This document shows, in pieces, positions 33,316-43,459 of a DNA stretch of 49,172 bases. Location: contig DATLZA010000019.1 of NCBI GenBank assembly GCA_035574235.1, positions 1-49,172 of the forward strand. Reading direction: 5' to 3'. Every line of letters begins with the position of its first letter. Position 1 is the first letter of the stretch. Made by a program: the position numbers and the translations under genes. The stretch is from Planctomycetota bacterium. GTDB taxonomy: Bacteria; Planctomycetota; MHYJ01; JACPRB01. The notes under the pieces are model-generated. The model was not told the origin of the DNA. It was given only the letters and a program-made list of their open reading frames with translations, and made no database searches.

Positions 33316-34353
33316 TCATGACCGAGAAGAGGCTCGAACGGGCTTTGTGCATTGAATCGTCGTCCCATGGATCTCGAAGAGTGGGCCCGTGAATTGCTCC
33401 GTCACCCATATATTGGTCCGCGTGTGCTCCGTCAGGCGGCTGGCGCGAAGCGATCCTCCGCAAAATGCAAGCCAAGGCACCAGCTGATCGGTCGCGTGTT
33501 CGTCCACCGCCGCTTCCGAGGCTATCTCTTGTGCCAAGGCCCGGGCCGCCTGGCGGCCGACCTCTTCCGCAGGCTTGCCCCGCTCCCCCAGCGCGCCGGC
33601 TCCAAGGCGCGCCTCTCCCTCAAAGCCCGCCACGGCCACGAGGACACTGCCGGAAGACCGTGTCGCCCCGTAAAGGACTTCGGTTTCCGTCCGCCCGCCC
33701 AGTCCGGCCAGCGCCTGCGCGGCCGCCTCCGCCTGCCGTTCCGACACCCTTCTTGAAGCCAACTCCTCCGAGGCGAAAGAGACGATCCGGATCTCGCGGA
33801 GCGCGCCCCGCTCGGTCAGGCTGAAGGGAAGCGGCGCAAGCGGTCCTTCCGCTTCGACCACGACTTCCCCCCCTCCCTTGGGGTAAAACCCGCGGCGGCG
33901 GATTTCGAAGCTCAGACGGCGGCTCCGTGCCGCCACGAGCTCCAACACCACCCGTTTCAGGAAGTCCGCGGGAGGACTCCAGGGGACGTCCGTGCCGCCG
34001 ATGATCTCGACGCGGCTCGGCCCCTCCGCCACCAGCAGGGCCGGAAGGAGCGTCTGAAGGAGCAGCGTAACCGATCCCGCAGTCCCGATATCCACCCGAA
34101 AGGAGCTTCCCCGGAGGGGCGCGGGGTGGAAGGTCACCGAGGGCGACCCCGGCACGGCCCCCTCGAACCGGACGGGGCCCAGGAAGCGAAGCGACTGGAG
34201 GACCTGGACGTGCTGAGGCTTGAGTCCCGGATTCGGCCGCCGGGCGCGGATGTTGTCCATGCGGAACGGCCGGCCCGTGACGAGGCTCCAGACGAGGGCC
34301 GTGCGCAGCATCTGGCCGCCCCCTTCGCCCCGGGACCCATCGAGGTTGACCAT
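33316..34353 (-). CDS. rtcA: RNA 3'-terminal phosphate cyclase
   Basis: 345 aa. It converts RNA 3'-phosphate to a 2',3'-cyclic end in an ATP-dependent reaction. Family motifs: DGSRGEGGGQMLRTAL at the N-terminus, RPNPGLKPQHVQVLQSL, the GTAGSVTLLLQTLLPAL segment, and the C-terminal LTEHTRTNIWVTEQF, where the histidine becomes AMP-linked. The protein sits alone without rtcB or an RtcR activator. ATG 34353 (MVNLDGSRGEGG) is the canonical N-terminus. It is divergent to mrp with only 30 bp between the two start codons. Confidence 0.93.
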   Translation of the reverse strand: MVNLDGSRGEGGGQMLRTALVWSLVTGRPFRMDNIRARRPNPGLKPQHVQVLQSLRFLGPVRFEGAVPGSPSVTFHPAPLRGSSFRVDIGTAGSVTLLLQTLLPALLVAEGPSRVEIIGGTDVPWSPPADFLKRVVLELVAARSRRLSFEIRRRGFYPKGGGEVVVEAEGPLAPLPFSLTERGALREIRIVSFASEELASRRVSERQAEAAAQALAGLGGRTETEVLYGATRSSGSVLVAVAGFEGEARLGAGALGERGKPAEEVGRQAARALAQEIASEAAVDEHATDQLVPWLAFCGGSLRASRLTEHTRTNIWVTEQFTGPLFEIHGTTIQCTKPVRASSRS

Positions 34354-34374
34354 CGCGATCCATTCTGATAGTCT
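34346..34374 (+). promoter_or_regulatory. Promoter of mrp (leaderless, extended -10)
   Basis: TTGACC (34346-34351), 17 nt, TAGTCT (34369-34374) preceded by TGA (extended -10 pattern TGnTAnnnT). Nine nt then separate it from the ATG. The -35 lies in the first codons of rtcA. Confidence 0.55.
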
Positions 34375-34383
34375 GCCCTCGTC

Positions 34384-35736
<1,353 letters not shown>

Positions 35737-35742
35737 GGGGGT

Positions 35743-38700
35743 CTACTTCGCGCGGTCGCGGCCGCCCGACGGGGACGCATACCCCATCTTGGTGAGGAGC
35801 TTGTAGCACTCGTCCAGCCGGCGCCGCACGCCGTCGCGCGCCTCCGTATCGACCACCTTGGGATGCTGGCGGTGCTGGGATTCCAGTTCCTGGTAGCGCT
35901 TCCTCGCCTGGACGACGTCGCGCGCGGCGAACAGGAGCTCCGCCAGTGCGTAGAGGCAGTTTCCGTTCTGCACCTGCGAGAACTCCGGGTGGTTCTCGAG
36001 GAGATAGGCGTAATACCCCCGGGCCTCGGCGAAGTTTTGAAGCGCTCCCGACACCTGCGCCAGGGCCCAGATCTTCTGGGGATCCTCGGGGTTGCTCTTG
36101 AGTTCCTCGCGAAGCTGGGCCGCTTTCTTCTCGTGGAGGGGATACGCCTCCTCGCTCCAGTAGGTCAGCCACTTCACGAGCGCGGTCCACCACTCCTCCT
36201 CCGCGCGCGTGTCGGGGTTGATGAAGCGGCGCGTCCCTTCGGCGCGCACGAGATCGGCGGACTTGCGGTCCTTGAGGAGGACATAGCACCGGTAGAGCTC
36301 GCCGTACACCTGCTCCGCCAGGATCCGCGCGAAATCCCGGCCGACCTCCCGGCGGATCATCATGGCGTCTCCGGCGCGGCGCGCCTCGTTGTACCGCTCG
36401 GCGGCGGTCCGCCAGTCGCCCACCGCCGCGGCGGCGGCGCCCAGGTGGAGGTTGCGCTCGAAGGAATCTTCGAGGCGGGTCAGTCGGGAAACCACGTCCT
36501 GATAGGACCGGCGGGCGGCCGCCACCTCCTCGCCCACCCGGGTCTGGATCTTCTGCCAGCGTTCCTCGCGCCGGGTCCGGTTGAGAAGCTCTCCCCCCTT
36601 CTCCCGGATCTTCTGGGCGTGCTCCTCGAGGCGCGCCTGGGCCTGCCGCACCGCGTCGGTCCGGCCGTAGCGGCCGCGCAGAAGGTCGATCTCGCGCCGG
36701 GCGGCGTTGAGTTCGTCGTTCTTCATGAAGATTTCCAGCCGCACCAGCCGTTTTTGGGCCTCGATCTCGTCCTCCTCCGCGGACTCGCCCCGCTCGATCC
36801 GCTCCTTGTACTCCGTGCAGAACTTCCGGACGGACTCCGAAACGACGAACAGCGGGTCCTTCATGGAGGTCAGGACCGACTCGATTTCCGCCAGGGCGTC
36901 TTCGTAGAGTCCGAACTCCATGCAGATCGCCGCGAGGTTGCACCGGTCGTTGGGATCGGCGTTCTGCTCCCGGTTGTATTTCCAATGCCGCTTGATGAAC
37001 TCGTAAAAGGCCGACCCCGTGAACTCGCTCCAGTAGTATTCGAACGTGCCCCCGCCTCCGGAGAGCCGGATCTTGAGGGACTTCTCGTCCGCGCTCTCGA
37101 TGGTGCCGCTGCCGGTGGCCGTCTGGAATTCGCTGCGGAAGCGGTGGGGATTGACTCCTCCGGCGACGCGCGCGTTGATCACGTTGATGAGGCTTTCCTT
37201 CAGGTGGGCGCACCGCTCCAGCTCCGACACCCGCCGGTCGAGGCGCTCGCGCAGATCCTCGATTCCGTGGGCGTCCCGGAGGGCCTTCATCCGCTGAAGC
37301 GCTCCCTTGAAGTCGAACCGCAGGACGAGCTCCCGGATCGCCCGCGCTTCCTGGGCGATGGCCGCCCGGGCGCGGGCGCGGGCCGCCTCCCGCGCGGCCT
37401 CCCGGGCCATCTCCTCCGCCCGGACGATCGCGGCGGCCTCCAGCTCCAGGGCCTCCTTCACCGGCCGGGCGAGCTGCGCCACCTCCGGGACGGAGTCCTG
37501 CAGGACGCCCTCCAGAAGCCGCAGCGCCGCCTCGAAGTTCTTCTCGCGCGCCAGCGCCCGGGCCTGCTCCTCCACCTGCCCCCAGGTGAAGCGCGCCTCC
37601 GCCACGAGCGCCTGGATTTCCCGCGCGGCCGCCTGGTCGTAGAGGACCGACCGGTACCGGTCCTTGGCGAAGTCGCACTCCAGCGCCGCCTTGCGCGCCT
37701 CCTCCTGGAAGGCGGCCAGGAGGTTCCACGCCTCCCCGTATTTCTTCTGATCCCGCAGCGCCTGAGCGCGGCGGACCGCGCTTTCGAATTCCGCGCGCTG
37801 CCGCTCCACGGCCTCCTTCCACCGCCGGATATGCTCAGTGCGCGCGCGCGCGCGGTCGGCCGCCGGCGTCCCCCGCGCCTCCTCCGAGCGGGCGAACGCC
37901 TCGTACTCCGCCGCCGTGCCCTCGATGAGGGAAAGATCCGGCCCGGCCGGACCGGCGGTCTCCACGGCCTGACGCCACTGCGCGACGTCCTGAGCCTCCA
38001 GGAGCTTGAACCGCTGCTCCGCCCGGACTTCGCGAAGGAGCCTCGCCAGCGCGTTCCGGTTCTCGGCGGCCTTTTTGGCGACCTCGGTCCCCGGGTACGC
38101 CTGGATCACACGCGCGTAGTCCTCCATGACCCGCTCGATCGAGCGCGGGTCGGAGCGGTCCATCTTCTTGAGCTCCGTCAGGACGACCACCTCGAGGGCC
38201 TGCTGCGCCTGGCGCGGATCGACCGCGGGCGTCGGAGGGGGAGGCGGCGGGGGCGCTTCCCGGAAGAAGGAGGCGCCCACGATCCCCCCCACGACCACCA
38301 CGATGAGAAGCCCCACGGCCGCTCCGAGCAGTTTCTTGTGGGTCACGAGCATCTGAATCGCCGTGGAACCCTCGCCCCGGGCGGCCGCCTCGGCTCCCGC
38401 CTGGCCGCGCTGAAAACGCTCCAGATCGGCCACGACCTCCGCCATCGTCTGATACCGCTTGTCCGGATCGCGCTCCATCATCCGCGTCACGATCCGGGCC
38501 AGTTCCTCCGGCACGTCCGGGTTGAAGTCGCGGACCGAAGGCGCATCCTCGCGCACCTTCTTATTGACGAGCTCCCGGACGCTCGGGGCCTGGAAGGGGG
38601 TCACCCCCGCCAGCATCCGGTAGGCGGTGGCTCCGAGGGAATAAATGTCGCTTCGGAAATCGGCGGGGCGCCCCAGCACTTGCTCCGGCGCGATGTAATG

Positions 38701-39528
38701 CGGCGTGCCGATGACGGAGGTCTCCTCCTCGGGACCGACTTTTTCGTTCAGGCCCCGGGCCAGCCCCATGTCCCCGATCTTGACCATCCCGGTCTCGGAG
38801 ATCATCAGGTTGTCGGGCTTCACGTCCCGGTGGATGATCCCCTTCTTGTGGGCGTAATCCAGGCCGCGGGCGGCGTCCAGGATCCAGCGGACCGTCTGGT
38901 CCACGGGAATGCGCCGCTGTTTATTGAGCACATCCTGGACGCTCCCGCCCGAGACGTACTCCATGGAGAAGTAGTAGACGTCGTTGTGCCGCTTGACGTC
39001 GTAGACCTGCACGACGTTGGGATGGTTGAGCTTCGCCGCGGCCCGCGCCTCGTGGATGAACAGCTCGACGAAGTCCTTGTCCTTCGTATGCTCCTCGGAA
39101 ATCACCTTGAGGGCCACGAGGCGCTGGAGATCGATTTGCTCGGCCTTGTAGACCGTTCCCATGCCGCCCCGCCCGAGCCGCTCGAGGATCCGGTAGCCGC
39201 CGATTCTCTGGCCGGCCAGGCTCGTGGTGGACGCCTCGTCGGACTGGAACGTGAAGAGCGTCTCCCCCACCTTGACGAGATCGCCGAAGGAAAGCTTGAC
39301 GGTATCCCGAATCCGGGCGCCGTTGAGGTAGGTCCCGTTGAGGCTCTCAAGATCGGTCAGGTAGTATCCGTCCTCGCGGGATTCGATCTTGCAGTGCATC
39401 CGCGAGGCCATCGTGTCCCGGAGCGGAAGGGCCGTCGAGGAGTCCCGGCCGAGCAGGACCGTGCCTTTGGAAGGGACGGGCACCGCCCTGCCCTTGTCGT
39501 GGCCCTTCTCGACGATGAGTAACGGCAT
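35743..39528 (-). CDS. FHA-domain Ser/Thr protein kinase with very large extracytoplasmic region
   Basis: 1261 aa. Domains in order: FHA (25-95, LLGRDSSTALPLRD, SRMHCKI, ESLNGTYLNG), Hanks kinase (110-375), one transmembrane helix (about 400-422), then about 840 residues outside. The kinase is complete: glycine loop LGRGGMGTVY (118-127), K141, E160, HRDVKPDN (233-240), DMG at 253-255 in place of the usual DFG, and APE (280-282). The outer part has a proline run, long coiled coils rich in E, R and A, and a final TPR-like section (YAYLLENHPEF, YALAELLFAARDVVQARKRYQELES). It likely relays an envelope signal inward. ATG 39528 has a GGGAAGAGGGT SD. Last gene of the SurA-yggS unit, with a 105-bp gap before it. 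Confidence 0.95.
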   Translation of the reverse strand: MPLLIVEKGHDKGRAVPVPSKGTVLLGRDSSTALPLRDTMASRMHCKIESREDGYYLTDLESLNGTYLNGARIRDTVKLSFGDLVKVGETLFTFQSDEASTTSLAGQRIGGYRILERLGRGGMGTVYKAEQIDLQRLVALKVISEEHTKDKDFVELFIHEARAAAKLNHPNVVQVYDVKRHNDVYYFSMEYVSGGSVQDVLNKQRRIPVDQTVRWILDAARGLDYAHKKGIIHRDVKPDNLMISETGMVKIGDMGLARGLNEKVGPEEETSVIGTPHYIAPEQVLGRPADFRSDIYSLGATAYRMLAGVTPFQAPSVRELVNKKVREDAPSVRDFNPDVPEELARIVTRMMERDPDKRYQTMAEVVADLERFQRGQAGAEAAARGEGSTAIQMLVTHKKLLGAAVGLLIVVVVGGIVGASFFREAPPPPPPPTPAVDPRQAQQALEVVVLTELKKMDRSDPRSIERVMEDYARVIQAYPGTEVAKKAAENRNALARLLREVRAEQRFKLLEAQDVAQWRQAVETAGPAGPDLSLIEGTAAEYEAFARSEEARGTPAADRARARTEHIRRWKEAVERQRAEFESAVRRAQALRDQKKYGEAWNLLAAFQEEARKAALECDFAKDRYRSVLYDQAAAREIQALVAEARFTWGQVEEQARALAREKNFEAALRLLEGVLQDSVPEVAQLARPVKEALELEAAAIVRAEEMAREAAREAARARARAAIAQEARAIRELVLRFDFKGALQRMKALRDAHGIEDLRERLDRRVSELERCAHLKESLINVINARVAGGVNPHRFRSEFQTATGSGTIESADEKSLKIRLSGGGGTFEYYWSEFTGSAFYEFIKRHWKYNREQNADPNDRCNLAAICMEFGLYEDALAEIESVLTSMKDPLFVVSESVRKFCTEYKERIERGESAEEDEIEAQKRLVRLEIFMKNDELNAARREIDLLRGRYGRTDAVRQAQARLEEHAQKIREKGGELLNRTRREERWQKIQTRVGEEVAAARRSYQDVVSRLTRLEDSFERNLHLGAAAAAVGDWRTAAERYNEARRAGDAMMIRREVGRDFARILAEQVYGELYRCYVLLKDRKSADLVRAEGTRRFINPDTRAEEEWWTALVKWLTYWSEEAYPLHEKKAAQLREELKSNPEDPQKIWALAQVSGALQNFAEARGYYAYLLENHPEFSQVQNGNCLYALAELLFAARDVVQARKRYQELESQHRQHPKVVDTEARDGVRRRLDECYKLLTKMGYASPSGGRDRAK

Positions 39529-39633
39529 ACCCTCTTCCCGTTCCGACGCGCCGGCTCGGCGGCGGAGCTCCCTCCGGAGATAGCCCGAAAGCCCCTGTTC
39601 GTATCGTCCGGCGCGGCTCGAACCCCCGGCTAA

Positions 39634-40281
39634 TTATACCCGAACGCCCTCGAAAACCGCGCTGCCGATCCGAACGCAGGTGGATCCCTCCTCGACGGCG
39701 GCCTCGAAATCCTCGGACATCCCCATCGAGAGCCCCGCGAGCCCTTCGCGCGCCGCCAGCTCGCGCAGCCGCCGGAAGCAGCCGCGGGCATCGCCCCCGC
39801 GGGGAGCCATCGTCATCAAGCCGAGCACCTCAAGACCCGCTCCGCGGGCCGCGGCGACCGCCGCGGGAACCTCCTCCGGGCGATAGCCTCCCTTCGTGGC
39901 TTCGCCCGAGACGTTCACCTGCACGTAGACCGGCCGCTTGGGCTCCGTCCGGGCCATGGCCTCCACGAGGGCCGGACGATCGAGCGAATGAATTATTTCC
40001 GCCCATTCGAGCGTCCTGCGCAGTTTGTTGGTCTGAATGTGGCCGATCATGTGTCTCCGGAACTGGCGCAGCGGCCCGACCCGGCGCAGGCCTTCGAGCG
40101 GACGGTGCTCTCCCACGTCGGTGACCCCCAGAGCGGCCAGCTCAGGAATAAGTTCCACGGGCGCCGATTTGGTTACCACCACCAGCGTCACGCCCGCCGG
40201 GTCGCGCCCCGCGCGACGGCAGGCCTCGGCGATCCGCCCGCGCACCTTCTCCAGGTTCTCCCGCAGCCGCGCCCGATCCAT
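39634..40281 (-). CDS. yggS: YggS/PLPBP-family PLP homeostasis protein
   Basis: 215 aa. The PLP lysine is K38 in LVVVTKSAP. HMIGHIQTNKLRR and VYVQVNVSGEATKGGYRPEEV, LEVLGLMTMAP and GLSMGMSEDFEAAVEEGSTCVRIGSAVFE complete the pattern. The family binds PLP without a known enzyme activity and balances vitamin B6 and amino acid metabolism. Length is slightly short but complete. It follows the 119-aa gene by 17 bp. Confidence 0.95.
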   Translation of the reverse strand: MDRARLRENLEKVRGRIAEACRRAGRDPAGVTLVVVTKSAPVELIPELAALGVTDVGEHRPLEGLRRVGPLRQFRRHMIGHIQTNKLRRTLEWAEIIHSLDRPALVEAMARTEPKRPVYVQVNVSGEATKGGYRPEEVPAAVAAARGAGLEVLGLMTMAPRGGDARGCFRRLRELAAREGLAGLSMGMSEDFEAAVEEGSTCVRIGSAVFEGVRV

Positions 40282-40298
40282 GCGCCGCCCCCGGGACC

Positions 40299-40658
40299 CT
40301 AGCCGTTCATCCCTCGAATCAGCCGCAGAACGTCCTCCGCCCGCAGCCGCGCCCCCGGCCGAAGCTCCCGAAAGAAGCGGCGACTGACGAAAACCTCTTC
40401 GGAAACGATCGCCACCGGCGCATCGCCCGCCCGGCGGAGCGCCTCCGAAAGAGCCGCGTCGAAGGACGCCGCGTCCCGGTAGGGAATCTCGACGGCCTCC
40501 ACGCCGGCTTCCCCCGCCAGGGCGGTCCAGTCCGGCGGTTCCGCCAGCGCCGCGAACGAGCCCTCGGCGATGAGGTCCGAGAGCGTCCAGGCCACGTCTC
40601 CCCGAACCGCCTCGCCGGCGGAAAGGCCCGGGGCCCGAACGAGCAGGATCTTCTTCAT
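40299..40658 (-). CDS. Conserved-looking small protein of unknown function
   Basis: 119 aa. It starts MKKILLVRAPGLSAGEAV, and contains AIVSEEVFVSRRFFRELRPGARLRAEDVLRLIRGM. No signal peptide, no metal motif. An alpha/beta pattern is likely. ATG 40658 overlaps the SurA-like stop by four bases. No family recognised. Confidence 0.7.
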   Translation of the reverse strand: MKKILLVRAPGLSAGEAVRGDVAWTLSDLIAEGSFAALAEPPDWTALAGEAGVEAVEIPYRDAASFDAALSEALRRAGDAPVAIVSEEVFVSRRFFRELRPGARLRAEDVLRLIRGMNG

Positions 40659-41749
40659 TCGGAGGCGAAAAGGTCCGGAGGCCACACGTACGCCTGTCGC
40701 ACCAGATGGTCGCGAAGCTTCCGGCGGTTCTCCTCCCGCTTCTGGTTCTCGAGGAAGCTCCGGATCCGGCCCTGCGCCTCGGCGAAGGTCTCCTCCCGCT
40801 GGTTGATGCGTTGCTCGAGCCGGAAGATGTTCAGCGTCGATCCGTCCTCCACGATGTCGCTCGTCTCTCCCACCTTCATCGTGTCGAAAAGGAGCCGCAC
40901 CGTGGCCGGCGAGAAAAACTTCGAGGCGTCCTCGCGCGACACGCCCCGCAGGATCACTTCGCCGCCCGCGCCCCGCCGGACATCCGAATAGAAATGCGCC
41001 ACGAGGTAAGGATCCGCCCCTTCCTGGAGCTTCCGCAGCACGGACTCAGCGAGGGCGCGCTTATATTCCTTCTCGCGCTCCGTGGAGAACTGGAAGGCCA
41101 CCCGCACCGCGCTGACGTTCTCGATCGCCTTGAACTGCTCGCGGTGGTTGTCGTAGTAGCGGCGAATTTCCTCCGGAGGCACGGAGTCGATCATGAGGCC
41201 GGGCGTCTTCTCGTCCGGGTTCGTGAACGACTTCTGGAGCAAATGCCGGTAGAGCTTGAAGACCAGGTACGTCCGCCGCCGCAGTTCCCGGTATTCGGTG
41301 CGGGTGATCCCCTGAAGGCGCAGCCATCGCTCGAAGTCGTCCTCGTCCCGGAAGTTCTTGCGTTCCCGGCGCAGATAATCCTCAAGCTCCTGCTCGCTCA
41401 CCTGGACGCCGTGCTGGCGGGCGGCCTGAAGGAAAAGTTTCTCTTCGGCCAGCTCGCGACGTTTCGACAGGCGAAGCTCCGGCGTAATCTCCCCTTTCAC
41501 GTTCCGGAGGCTGTCGTCCACGTCCTTCCAGGTGATGATCTCGTTGTTGATCCGCGCGGCGATGCCGTCGGCGAGCACGCCCGGCAGCGGGCCGTCGGCC
41601 CCGTTGGCGTCCTGCGGCCGGATCGCCGTCTCCGGCGGCGCGGGGCGGGTCGCCCGCGCGGGATCCGCCGGGCGTTCCGGACCGCCGCCCGAACACGCGC
41701 TCCAGGCGGCCAGGATCAGCGCGGGCGCGAAAACGCGCAGAAGGGGCAT
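40655..41749 (-). CDS. SurA/parvulin-like peptidyl-prolyl isomerase lipoprotein
   Basis: 364 aa. Lipobox WSAC at C19, then a disordered Pro/Ala-rich linker (about 25-65). The SurA N-terminal pattern follows: ADGIAARINNEIITWKDVDDSL, RRELAEEKLFLQAARQHGVQVSEQELEDYL, and EFRELRRRTYLVFKLY-type helices. A parvulin-like half (residues about 215-320, VRVAFQFSTEREKE, SREDASKFFSPATVRLLFDTMKVGETSDIVE) comes after. It probably assists folding of outer-membrane or periplasmic proteins. ATG 41749 is forced by the promoter directly upstream. Confidence 0.85.
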   Translation of the reverse strand: MPLLRVFAPALILAAWSACSGGGPERPADPARATRPAPPETAIRPQDANGADGPLPGVLADGIAARINNEIITWKDVDDSLRNVKGEITPELRLSKRRELAEEKLFLQAARQHGVQVSEQELEDYLRRERKNFRDEDDFERWLRLQGITRTEYRELRRRTYLVFKLYRHLLQKSFTNPDEKTPGLMIDSVPPEEIRRYYDNHREQFKAIENVSAVRVAFQFSTEREKEYKRALAESVLRKLQEGADPYLVAHFYSDVRRGAGGEVILRGVSREDASKFFSPATVRLLFDTMKVGETSDIVEDGSTLNIFRLEQRINQREETFAEAQGRIRSFLENQKREENRRKLRDHLVRQAYVWPPDLFASE

Positions 41750-41758
41750 GACGACCGC

Positions 41759-41788
41759 ATCATACGGACGCCTTCGCGGCGCTGTCAA
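41759..41788 (-). promoter_or_regulatory. Promoter of the SurA-yggS-kinase unit (leaderless)
   Basis: TTGACA (41783-41788), 18 nt, TATGAT (41759-41764), and 9 nt to the ATG. Start about 2 nt before it. Divergent to the Xer gene. Confidence 0.7.
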
Positions 41789-41829
41789 GAACGTCCCCGG
41801 AACGTGTCGATCTTTTCCGGGAAGGCGCG

Positions 41830-42654
41830 ATGCAGGACCGGATCGAGGAATTCCTCACGCATCTGGAGGTGGAGCGCGGATACAGCGCCCACACCCGGCA
41901 GGCGTACCGCCGCGATCTCTCGTTTTTCCGCGGGCCGCTCTCCCGCGAGGGGATCCGCGCCTATTTCGCCGCCCTCCGGACGTGCCGGACGCGCGCGTCG
42001 GGCCTGGCCCGCGCGGCCGCGAGCCTCCGCTCGTTCCTCCGTTTCCTGGGGCGGGAGGACCTCCTCTCGCACGTCCCGACGCCGAAGATTCCCCGCCTCC
42101 TCCCCAATCCTCTGTCCCGGGATCAGGTCGAGGCGCTCCTCGAAGCCCCGTCCTCGGGACCGCTGGCCGCCCGCGACCGGGCGCTCGCCGAGCTTCTCTA
42201 CGCCTGCGGCCTGCGCGCCTCGGAGGTGGCCGGCCTGAGACGATCGGACGCGCATCTGGACGCGGGCTACGTGCGCTGCCTGGGCAAGGGGTCCAAGGAA
42301 CGCGTGATTCCCCTCGGCCGGCCCGCCCGGGAGGCCCTCGCGGCGTACCTGGCGGAGGATCCCGAGGCGCCCCCGGACGCTCCCCTGTTCCGCAGTCTCC
42401 GGGGCGGACCCCTCGCGCGGGAAACCGTCTGGAGGATCGTCCGCAAGCTCGCGCGCCGGGGGGGAATCGACCGCCGCGCCTATCCCCACGCGGTGCGCCA
42501 CTCCTTCGCCACGCACCTCGTCGAGAACGGGGCCGACCTGCGCTACGTTCAGGAAATGCTCGGGCACGCGAAGATTTCGACGACTCAGATCTACACGCAG
42601 GTGGACCAGGCGCGCCTCAAGGCCGTCCACCGGCGCCATCATCCGCGCGCGTAG
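41830..42654 (+). CDS. Tyrosine recombinase XerC/XerD-like
   Basis: 274 aa. All catalytic residues are present: R129 (CGLRASEVAGL), K153 (LGKGSKERVI), H220 and R223 (HAVRHSFATHL), H246 (LGHAKIST) and Y255 (TQIYTQ). The N-terminal SAM-like domain covers 1-85. It probably resolves chromosome dimers at a dif site; C versus D cannot be told here and no dif site was identified. Length is slightly short. Nothing nearby suggests an integron or prophage. Its 3' end overlaps larE by 38 bp on the other strand. Confidence 0.92.
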   Translation: MQDRIEEFLTHLEVERGYSAHTRQAYRRDLSFFRGPLSREGIRAYFAALRTCRTRASGLARAAASLRSFLRFLGREDLLSHVPTPKIPRLLPNPLSRDQVEALLEAPSSGPLAARDRALAELLYACGLRASEVAGLRRSDAHLDAGYVRCLGKGSKERVIPLGRPAREALAAYLAEDPEAPPDAPLFRSLRGGPLARETVWRIVRKLARRGGIDRRAYPHAVRHSFATHLVENGADLRYVQEMLGHAKISTTQIYTQVDQARLKAVHRRHHPRA

Positions 42655-43459
42655 CCGCGGGAGGCACGACTCCTTCGTTGAGGCTTCCCGTCCGATACCC
42701 CTGAAGGTCGAGGGCGACGTATCGGAACCCCAGTTCCTTGAGCCGCCCGACCACCAGATCCCGCACGGGCGACCGCACGATCTCCTCGAAATCCCTCGGA
42801 TCGAGCTCCAGGCGCGCGATCGTGTCATGGTGACGCACGCGGAACTGGCGCAGCCCCAGACCCCGAAGGACGTCCTCGGCCTGCTCCACGACCCGGAGCT
42901 TCTCCGGCGTCACCTCGCTCCCGTACGGGATACGCGAAGAAAGGCAGGCCATGGAGGGCTTGTCCCACGTGGGAAGCCCGAGATCGCGGGAGAGCCGGCG
43001 GATCTCGAGCTTGGTCAGGCCGGCCTCGGCCAGAGGCGCCCGCACGCGGTGCAGGCGCGCCGCCCGCGCTCCGGGCCGGTGATCCGCGCGGTCGTCGGCG
43101 ATCTCCCCGTAGACGACGTACCGGCAGCCCTCCCGCTCCGCCAGGGGCGCCAGGCGGGTGAAAAGCTCGTCTTTGCAGAAGAAGCACCGGTCCGGAGCGT
43201 TGGCGCGGTAGCCCTCCCGGTCGAGCTCCTTCGTCTCGACGAAGATCTGTCGGGCGCCGATCAGCCGGGCCAGCCGCTCGGATTCGCGGCGCTCGGCCTC
43301 CGGAAAGGACTCGCTCAGCGCCGTGACCGCGACCGCGCGGTCCCCGAGGACGTCGCGCGCGACCTTGAGCAGGAAGGTGCTGTCCACGCCGCCCGAGAAG
43401 GCGACGAGAACGCTTCCCATGTCAGCCAGGGATTTCCGAAGGGATTCGAGCTTGTCCAT
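42617..43459 (-). CDS. larE: LarE-like ATP-dependent sacrificial sulfur transferase
   Basis: 280 aa. PP-loop SGGVDS (22-27) adenylates the substrate. RCFFCKDELF (C92, C95) and KPSMACLSSRIPYG with C172, at the position of the sacrificial Cys, make the three-Cys type that may instead carry a cluster. LarE makes the nickel-pincer cofactor of lactate racemase; other Lar genes are absent here. ATG 43459 overlaps the upstream ccsA gene by 38 bases. Confidence 0.9.
   Translation of the reverse strand: MDKLESLRKSLADMGSVLVAFSGGVDSTFLLKVARDVLGDRAVAVTALSESFPEAERRESERLARLIGARQIFVETKELDREGYRANAPDRCFFCKDELFTRLAPLAEREGCRYVVYGEIADDRADHRPGARAARLHRVRAPLAEAGLTKLEIRRLSRDLGLPTWDKPSMACLSSRIPYGSEVTPEKLRVVEQAEDVLRGLGLRQFRVRHHDTIARLELDPRDFEEIVRSPVRDLVVGRLKELGFRYVALDLQGYRTGSLNEGVVPPAATRADDGAGGRP

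Noticed and set aside
35863-39522. A 1219-codon open frame on the plus strand opposite the kinase gene
   Set aside because: It is the antisense shadow of the kinase. It has no recognisable motif, and high GC content keeps stops rare; similar shadows lie opposite most genes here (for example 259-2253 minus, 15631-17916 plus).
39590-39635. Possible tRNA T-arm (GGTTCGAGCC on the minus strand)
   Set aside because: The flanking bases do not pair as a T-stem and no acceptor, D or anticodon arm can be built around it.
39634-39650. TATAAT on the minus strand at the end of yggS as kinase promoter
   Set aside because: It coincides with the yggS stop codon (GTATAATT) and has no reasonable -35; kept only as a remote possibility.
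41830-42654. Xer gene as a prophage or integron integrase
   Set aside because: No phage genes, attachment repeats, attC-like sites or tRNA are nearby; sequence length and motifs fit a chromosomal XerC/XerD.
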